Source: Nostoc calcicola FACHB-3891 (GTDB lineage: Bacteria > Cyanobacteriota > Cyanobacteriia > Cyanobacteriales > Nostocaceae). From it: a DNA stretch of 64,000 nucleotides. Below, in pieces: positions 59,901-64,000 of this stretch. The number at the start of each line of letters is the position of its first letter. Position 1 is the first letter of the stretch. Under the pieces are notes generated by a model. It made no database searches and was not told where the DNA came from. It saw only the letters and a program-made list of their open reading frames with translations. The position numbers were made by a program, and so were the translations under genes. Location: the NCBI RefSeq assembly GCF_014697355.1, contig NZ_JACJRQ010000018.1, positions 102,102 through 166,101 of the forward strand, read 5' to 3'.

Positions 59901-62575
59901 AAATTCTGGATAATGAATCTCTACGATTAGAAGTGCTAGCTTCTTTGCCTTGGAATCAACCCCCGCTGTGTTGGTTGACTCCCGAACAACAATCCCGATT
60001 GCAAGATCGATCCCAAGCCCGTCAATATCGTCTGGGAGATAAAATCTGGTCAAGCGATATTGGCGGTTACCAATTCTTCATTGTCGCTGGTAAAGTGCGT
60101 TTACGAGATGGCAGGGCAAACCCATCCAACGGGCTATCTCAAGAACGCATTGGCAAACCCATAGCTGCCCTCGATGCAGGAGATTGGTTTGGCGATTTAC
60201 AAAAGCTGCCTGCGGATTTTAAAGCTGTAGCTGCTAGTAAAGAAGTGATAGTACTGTGTTGGGATGCAGCACTGTGGGCAGAATTTTCTCACCCACAGAT
60301 TCAGGAATTTTGGCAAGCGTTACCAGTGGAGAGAGAACCAGAAAAGGAGACATTTTCCTTTTCTCCCACAGTTCCACTACCTCCGCCTTCCGAAGGGACT
60401 CTCCCCCTCCAACCCCAAAAAGGACTCCCAGCCGCCAACCTCATCGTCCCAAATTATCCTTTTGTTGCCAGTTGGAACACTGCTGCTGCATGTTTAACAA
60501 TGGTGGCGCAACAATTAGAAAATTCTGTGCAACTGGAATGGGTGCAACGCCAACTCAGAGGACAACGCCCAAAAAATGTTGTCGAAGCAGCAGAAAAGAT
60601 GGGCTTAGTGTTGCGGCGGTTGCAACTGAGTTGGGGTGACTTGCGGCAAATATCATTTCCAGCTTTATTATTGTGGAATTCTGACTTACCCCAGAGTCCC
60701 TCCTGGGTGGTAGTCTATGGAGTTAGAGGCGATCGCGCCATCGTCGCTAATCCTCTAAATCCCGATCATGCTTGTGAAAGTTTGCCCCAGTCAGTAGTTG
60801 AGGCATGTTGGGATGGACAACTCTGGCAAGTAGAACTCGTATCCCAGCAAGAACAATTTAACCTCAGTTGGTTTACCCCGGCAGTTTGGAAGTATAAGGG
60901 ATTGCTAGGCGAAGTACTATTAGCATCTTTTACCTTGCAGCTTTTGGGCTTAACAACACCACTGATTACCCAAGTTGTTATTGATAAAGTGATGGTGCAG
61001 GAGAGTTTGCCGACTCTCGATGTCATGGCGATCGCCCTGTTTTTTGTCGCCATATTTGAGTCCGTACTCGGCATTCTGCGCTTATTTATCTTTACTCACA
61101 CAGCTCGTCGTCTGGATTTGAGTTTATCAGCACAGCTGTTTCGCCATTTGATGCGATTGCCTTTGGCTTATTTTGAGTCGCGGCGTGTGGGAGACACAGT
61201 AGCACGAGTCCAAGAACTCGAACAAATTCGGCAGTTTCTCACAGGTACAGCATTAACTGTAATTTTAGATAGCATCTTTGCTGTGGTGTACCTGGCATTG
61301 ATGTTTTATTATAACGTCCCACTCACCTTTGTAGCCTTAGCAGTATTGCCGCTGTTTGCTACATTAACAATAGTTGCAACACCAATTCTGCGTAACTGGC
61401 TCAACGAAACTTTTAACCGTTCCGCTGATAGCCAATCGTTTTTAGTCGAGACAGTCACCGGAATTCACTCCGTTAAAGCCCATGCAGCCGAACCAGTAGC
61501 ACGCGATCGCTGGGAAGGCTTATTTGCTCGCTTCATCCGCACAGGTTTTAAAGCCTCTACCACCTCCAACATCAGCAGCAATATTGGTGACTTTCTTACC
61601 AATTTTTCCACGATGCTGATTCTCTGGTTTGGAGCCAAATTAGTCATCGAGCAAAAGCTGACAGTTGGGCAGCTTGTTGCCTTTCAGATGCTATCTGGTA
61701 GAGTCACAGGCCCACTTTTACGGTTAGTACAATTGTGGCAAACCCTCCAACAAGTCCTACTTTCCGTAGACCGCATTGGTGATATACTCAACGTCTCTCC
61801 AGAAGCCGAACAGGGAACTGGGTTAGTTTTACCACCGCTGAAAGGTCAAGTTAGTTTCGAGCAAGTATTTTTCCGCTACCGACCGAACTTTGAACCAGTT
61901 CTGCGGGGAATATCTTTCAATGCTGAACCAGGACAATTTGTTGGCATTGTCGGACGCAGCGGTTCTGGTAAAAGTACCCTTTCTAAACTATTACAACGCC
62001 TCTATCAAATTGAATCAGGACGCATCCTGATTGATGGTTTTGATATTAAAAGTGCCGATTTAGCATCACTGCGGCAACAAATTAGTGTAGTTCTCCAAGA
62101 AGACTTTTTATTTAACGGTTCTATTTTGGAAAATATCACTCTCGGCAATCCCGACATTAGCGCAGAGCAAGTGGTAGAAGCAGCAAGACTAGCCGTAGCA
62201 CACGACTTCATCAGTCAATTACCCTATGGTTACGAAACCAATGTCGGCGAACGCGGCACCGCTTTATCTGGTGGACAGAGACAACGCATTGCCTTAGCAA
62301 GGTTATTTCTTTCCCAAGCGCCGATTTTAGTTTTGGATGAAGCTACCAGCGCTTTGGATAGTGAAACTGAACAACAAGTACTACAAAATCTGCAAAAAGT
62401 TTCCGCTAACCGTACCGTCTTTCTGATTGCTCACCGCTTTGCTCCCCTCAAACGGGCTGATTTGATTTTGGTGTTAGAGCAAGGCGTAGTTGCCGAACAT
62501 GGTACTCACTCACAATTATTGCAACAAAAAGGTCTGTACTGGTCGCTATATCAACGGCAGCAAGCAAATGTATAG
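59849..62575 (+). CDS. Type I secretion ABC transporter with CRP-like and inactive C39-like domains
   Basis: A 908-residue exporter. Residues about 30-150 resemble a cyclic-nucleotide-binding fold (LTPEQQSRLQDRSQARQYRL, GDWFGDLQ). Residues about 195-330 form a C39-like domain in which the catalytic Cys/His/Asp are replaced by T211, S285 and N301 (SWNTAAACLTMV, PSWVVVYGV, IVANP), so it should bind but not cut its cargo. The membrane region at about 350-650 has six helices. The nucleotide-binding domain has Walker A GRSGSGKST (K708), signature LSGGQRQR, Walker B ILVLDEATSALD and H-loop IAHRF. The gene overlaps the upstream isomerase gene by 52 bases. Partner proteins (HlyD-like adaptor) are not in this window but could lie further right. 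Confidence 0.93.
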   Translation: MASRENSKTDSQITSELKILDNESLRLEVLASLPWNQPPLCWLTPEQQSRLQDRSQARQYRLGDKIWSSDIGGYQFFIVAGKVRLRDGRANPSNGLSQERIGKPIAALDAGDWFGDLQKLPADFKAVAASKEVIVLCWDAALWAEFSHPQIQEFWQALPVEREPEKETFSFSPTVPLPPPSEGTLPLQPQKGLPAANLIVPNYPFVASWNTAAACLTMVAQQLENSVQLEWVQRQLRGQRPKNVVEAAEKMGLVLRRLQLSWGDLRQISFPALLLWNSDLPQSPSWVVVYGVRGDRAIVANPLNPDHACESLPQSVVEACWDGQLWQVELVSQQEQFNLSWFTPAVWKYKGLLGEVLLASFTLQLLGLTTPLITQVVIDKVMVQESLPTLDVMAIALFFVAIFESVLGILRLFIFTHTARRLDLSLSAQLFRHLMRLPLAYFESRRVGDTVARVQELEQIRQFLTGTALTVILDSIFAVVYLALMFYYNVPLTFVALAVLPLFATLTIVATPILRNWLNETFNRSADSQSFLVETVTGIHSVKAHAAEPVARDRWEGLFARFIRTGFKASTTSNISSNIGDFLTNFSTMLILWFGAKLVIEQKLTVGQLVAFQMLSGRVTGPLLRLVQLWQTLQQVLLSVDRIGDILNVSPEAEQGTGLVLPPLKGQVSFEQVFFRYRPNFEPVLRGISFNAEPGQFVGIVGRSGSGKSTLSKLLQRLYQIESGRILIDGFDIKSADLASLRQQISVVLQEDFLFNGSILENITLGNPDISAEQVVEAARLAVAHDFISQLPYGYETNVGERGTALSGGQRQRIALARLFLSQAPILVLDEATSALDSETEQQVLQNLQKVSANRTVFLIAHRFAPLKRADLILVLEQGVVAEHGTHSQLLQQKGLYWSLYQRQQANV

Positions 62576-62655
62576 CAGATTTGACTAGCTTAAAGCATTC
62601 CCAATCATGTGAGGTACAGAAATTTTGAGGGGCGTTAAACTTAGCGCCCCTACCT

Positions 62656-62776
62656 TAGACTTCTTGCAAAAGTCTTTCTTTGCGCCTCTCTTGCCTCGTG
62701 CGTGTTAGCGAACGCGAGTGCGTCTCGTAGAGAAGCGGGGCGTAGCCCGACAAAAAAATATTTATGCAAGAGGTCT
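62656..62776. mobile_element. MITE-like element, AGACYTCTTGCA family, copy 2
   Basis: A 121-base element that starts AGACTTCTTGCAAAAGT and ends TATTTATGCAAGAGGTCT. The interior has GTTAGCGAACGCGAGTGCGT and AGAAGCGGGGCGTAGCCCGA, different from copy 1 at 57514-57639. Spacers 62576-63116 hold this element, the terminator below and AT-rich sequence; no gene is supported. Confidence 0.75.
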
Positions 62777-62839
62777 CTTGTACCCACCAAAGCAAGAAAT
62801 GCTATAAACATCTGGGAAAGAGGCTTTAGCATACTCTTT

Positions 62840-62870
62840 GGCGAATGGAGCATAATTCCATTCGCCTTTT
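62840..62870 (+). terminator. Rho-independent-type hairpin
   Basis: A 10-bp perfect stem GGCGAATGGA/TCCATTCGCC with a seven-base loop is followed by TTTT. It lies 265 bases after the exporter stop and could end the secretion transcript before the CARDB gene. Confidence 0.75.
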
Positions 62871-63116
62871 AAATTTGGTTGCAAACTTTAATATCAACAA
62901 AAAATTTATTTTTACAAATTTATATGAATATACAAGATAAATTTTGTAATACAAAAAACTGTAAGATTACTAACTAAAGTATGTTATTTTCTAGTCAATT
63001 GTATTTGTAGTGCCTGTGTTATCTTAAGATGTTTCTCAGTCTCAATTCCTTATAAAAAAAGGATTTGAGCGATTACATAGTGCAAATTTAATTGAACATG
63101 TGGGGTGAAACTGCTC

Positions 63117-64000
63117 ATGCTTCTTACCAAAGATCGTAACTCTAATAATGAAAATATTGGTATAAAAACTAGTAATACATCTATCAAAATACCTGATATT
63201 TTTAATGATTCTAATAATTATTTTGGCTCCAGTGTGACTGGTGTAAATAGTTTTAGAGCCAGCGATCGCAGTAGTTACACTCCTGGGGAAGTTTATACTT
63301 CGGCAGTAGAAAATAAAGCGTATAACTACGTTAATAATAGTAATGAAAGCAACAAGAGTGTTACACAAGCGAACGCTGTTGCCGCAGCCGTTCAACCAGA
63401 CCTAATAATCCAAAATGCCGTCAATCCCAGTGTTGGGTCAGTGGGTGGTAGCATTCAAATCAGCTATCAAGTCAAGAATCAAGGCGCAGGTAGTGCAGGT
63501 TATAACTACACCTACTTTTATCTTTCCAAAGACCAAACCCTCAGTGATGAAGATAGCTACTTAGGTTATGACTTCATCAGCAGTCTAAACGGTGGTAGTT
63601 ATAGTTCCGAGTCCACCACACTCACCATCAGCAATAGCATCGCCACAGGTAGTTATTACCTGCTGTATCAAGCTGATGGTGATGGGGATGTCGCCGAAAG
63701 TAATGAAAATAATAACGTCGTTGCCAAAGCCATTAGCATTAGTAAAGCTGATTTAGTCATTCAAAATGCCGTCAATCCCAGTGTTGGGTCAGTGGGTGGT
63801 AGCATTCAAATCAGCTATCAAGTCAAGAATCAAGGCACGGGTAGTGCAGGTTATAACTACACCTACTTTTACCTCTCCAAAGACCAGACCCTCAGTGATG
63901 AAGATAGCTACTTAGGTTATGACTTCATCAGCAGTCTAAACGGTGGTAGTTACAGTTCCGAGTCCACCACACTCACCATCAGCAATACCATCGCCACAGG
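63117..64000 (+). CDS. CARDB-repeat exoprotein, 3' end outside the window
   Basis: The frame is open from the ATG at 63117 to the end of the window (about 294 codons) with no stop, so only the N-terminal part is seen. The first 94 codons are Asn/Ser-rich with no Sec signal peptide (MLLTKDRNSNNENIGIKTSN). From 63399 a 117-residue unit begins: DLIIQNAVNPSVGSVGGSIQ, a ISYQVKNQGAGSAGYNYTYF strand, LSKDQTLSDEDSYLGYDFIS and a DGDGDVAESNENNNVV end. This is the CARDB adhesion-type immunoglobulin fold, known in secreted cell-surface proteins. A second nearly identical unit starts at 63750 and continues past the edge. No signal peptide and location just after a type I exporter make it a likely cargo. 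Confidence 0.83.
   Translation, partial: MLLTKDRNSNNENIGIKTSNTSIKIPDIFNDSNNYFGSSVTGVNSFRASDRSSYTPGEVYTSAVENKAYNYVNNSNESNKSVTQANAVAAAVQPDLIIQNAVNPSVGSVGGSIQISYQVKNQGAGSAGYNYTYFYLSKDQTLSDEDSYLGYDFISSLNGGSYSSESTTLTISNSIATGSYYLLYQADGDGDVAESNENNNVVAKAISISKADLVIQNAVNPSVGSVGGSIQISYQVKNQGTGSAGYNYTYFYLSKDQTLSDEDSYLGYDFISSLNGGSYSSESTTLTISNTIAT
63399..64000 (+). repeat. Tandem 351-base CARDB unit repeat
   Basis: Units at 63399 and 63750 are 351 bases (117 codons) and differ at few bases, for example GGCGCAGGT versus GGCACGGGT and GTTATAGT versus GTTACAGT. Such near-identity at the nucleotide level, not only protein level, points to recent duplication or gene conversion. The array continues beyond the window. 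Confidence 0.9.

Overview
The window looks like chromosomal DNA from a filamentous, probably heterocyst-type (Nostocales) cyanobacterium. The evidence is the very frequent HIP1 octamer GCGATCGC, a ferredoxin-type sulfite reductase, SLH and PEP-CTERM style surface proteins, TPR-CHAT and Uma2 families, a VTE6-like phytyl-phosphate kinase and many short dispersed repeats typical of this group. I cannot assign a genus. No ribosomal RNA, CRISPR array, prophage or intact insertion sequence was seen.

Layout. 0.3-9 kb: proline biosynthesis (proA), a subtilisin-like protease with six FG-GAP-like repeats, an aldehyde dehydrogenase, an ionotropic-glutamate-receptor-like channel with an atypical pore, MazG and a DUF2227 protein. 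9-14 kb: tRNA-Val, a potassium channel with a cytosolic RCK domain on each side of its pore, and leuC-leuD. 14-24 kb: an orphan gene, a Ser/Thr kinase, an alpha/beta hydrolase, an SLH-domain exoprotein, a VOC protein, an SDR oxidoreductase, an MBL-fold protein and an MscS channel, separated by repeat-rich spacers with gene remnants. 24-30 kb: a histone-deacetylase-family enzyme and a 1493-residue helicase that starts with an IF2 N-terminal domain. 30-40 kb: an accessory region with two exported V8/trypsin-like proteases, a META lipoprotein, a Uma2 nuclease and an exported TPR-CHAT protease. 40-50 kb: tRNA-Arg, a cyanobacterial three-gene cluster, an ADP-ribosylglycohydrolase, an outer-membrane-like protein, sulfite reductase with a ribbon-helix-helix-like tail, a second Uma2 protein and rsmE. 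50-59 kb: a DUF4351 protein, an HTH protein divergent from a VIT-VWA protein, a lipase, a VOC protein and the VTE6-like kinase. 59-64 kb: a type I secretion set (parvulin-like isomerase, ABC exporter with a dead C39 domain) followed by a CARDB-repeat protein that runs off the window.

How genes may work together. The clearest candidate system is the TPR-CHAT gene followed 68 bases later by a V8-like protease. Both have signal peptides, and the protease carries a basic-residue propeptide junction of the kind a clan CD protease could cut; a second protease with the same design lies 3.4 kb upstream of the CHAT gene. The second candidate is the isomerase, exporter and CARDB protein at the right edge, which reads as a secretion machine and its cargo.

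The spacers hold at least four families of short terminal-inverted-repeat elements (MITE-like, 93-260 bp). Their interiors are interchangeable: either a GTAGGG...CCCTAC palindrome or G-rich/C-rich arrays. Several gene starts and ends in the window have been reshaped by these repeats (leuD start, tail of the VOC gene, an in-frame insert in the VTE6-like gene). All functions here come from reading motifs; no database search was run.
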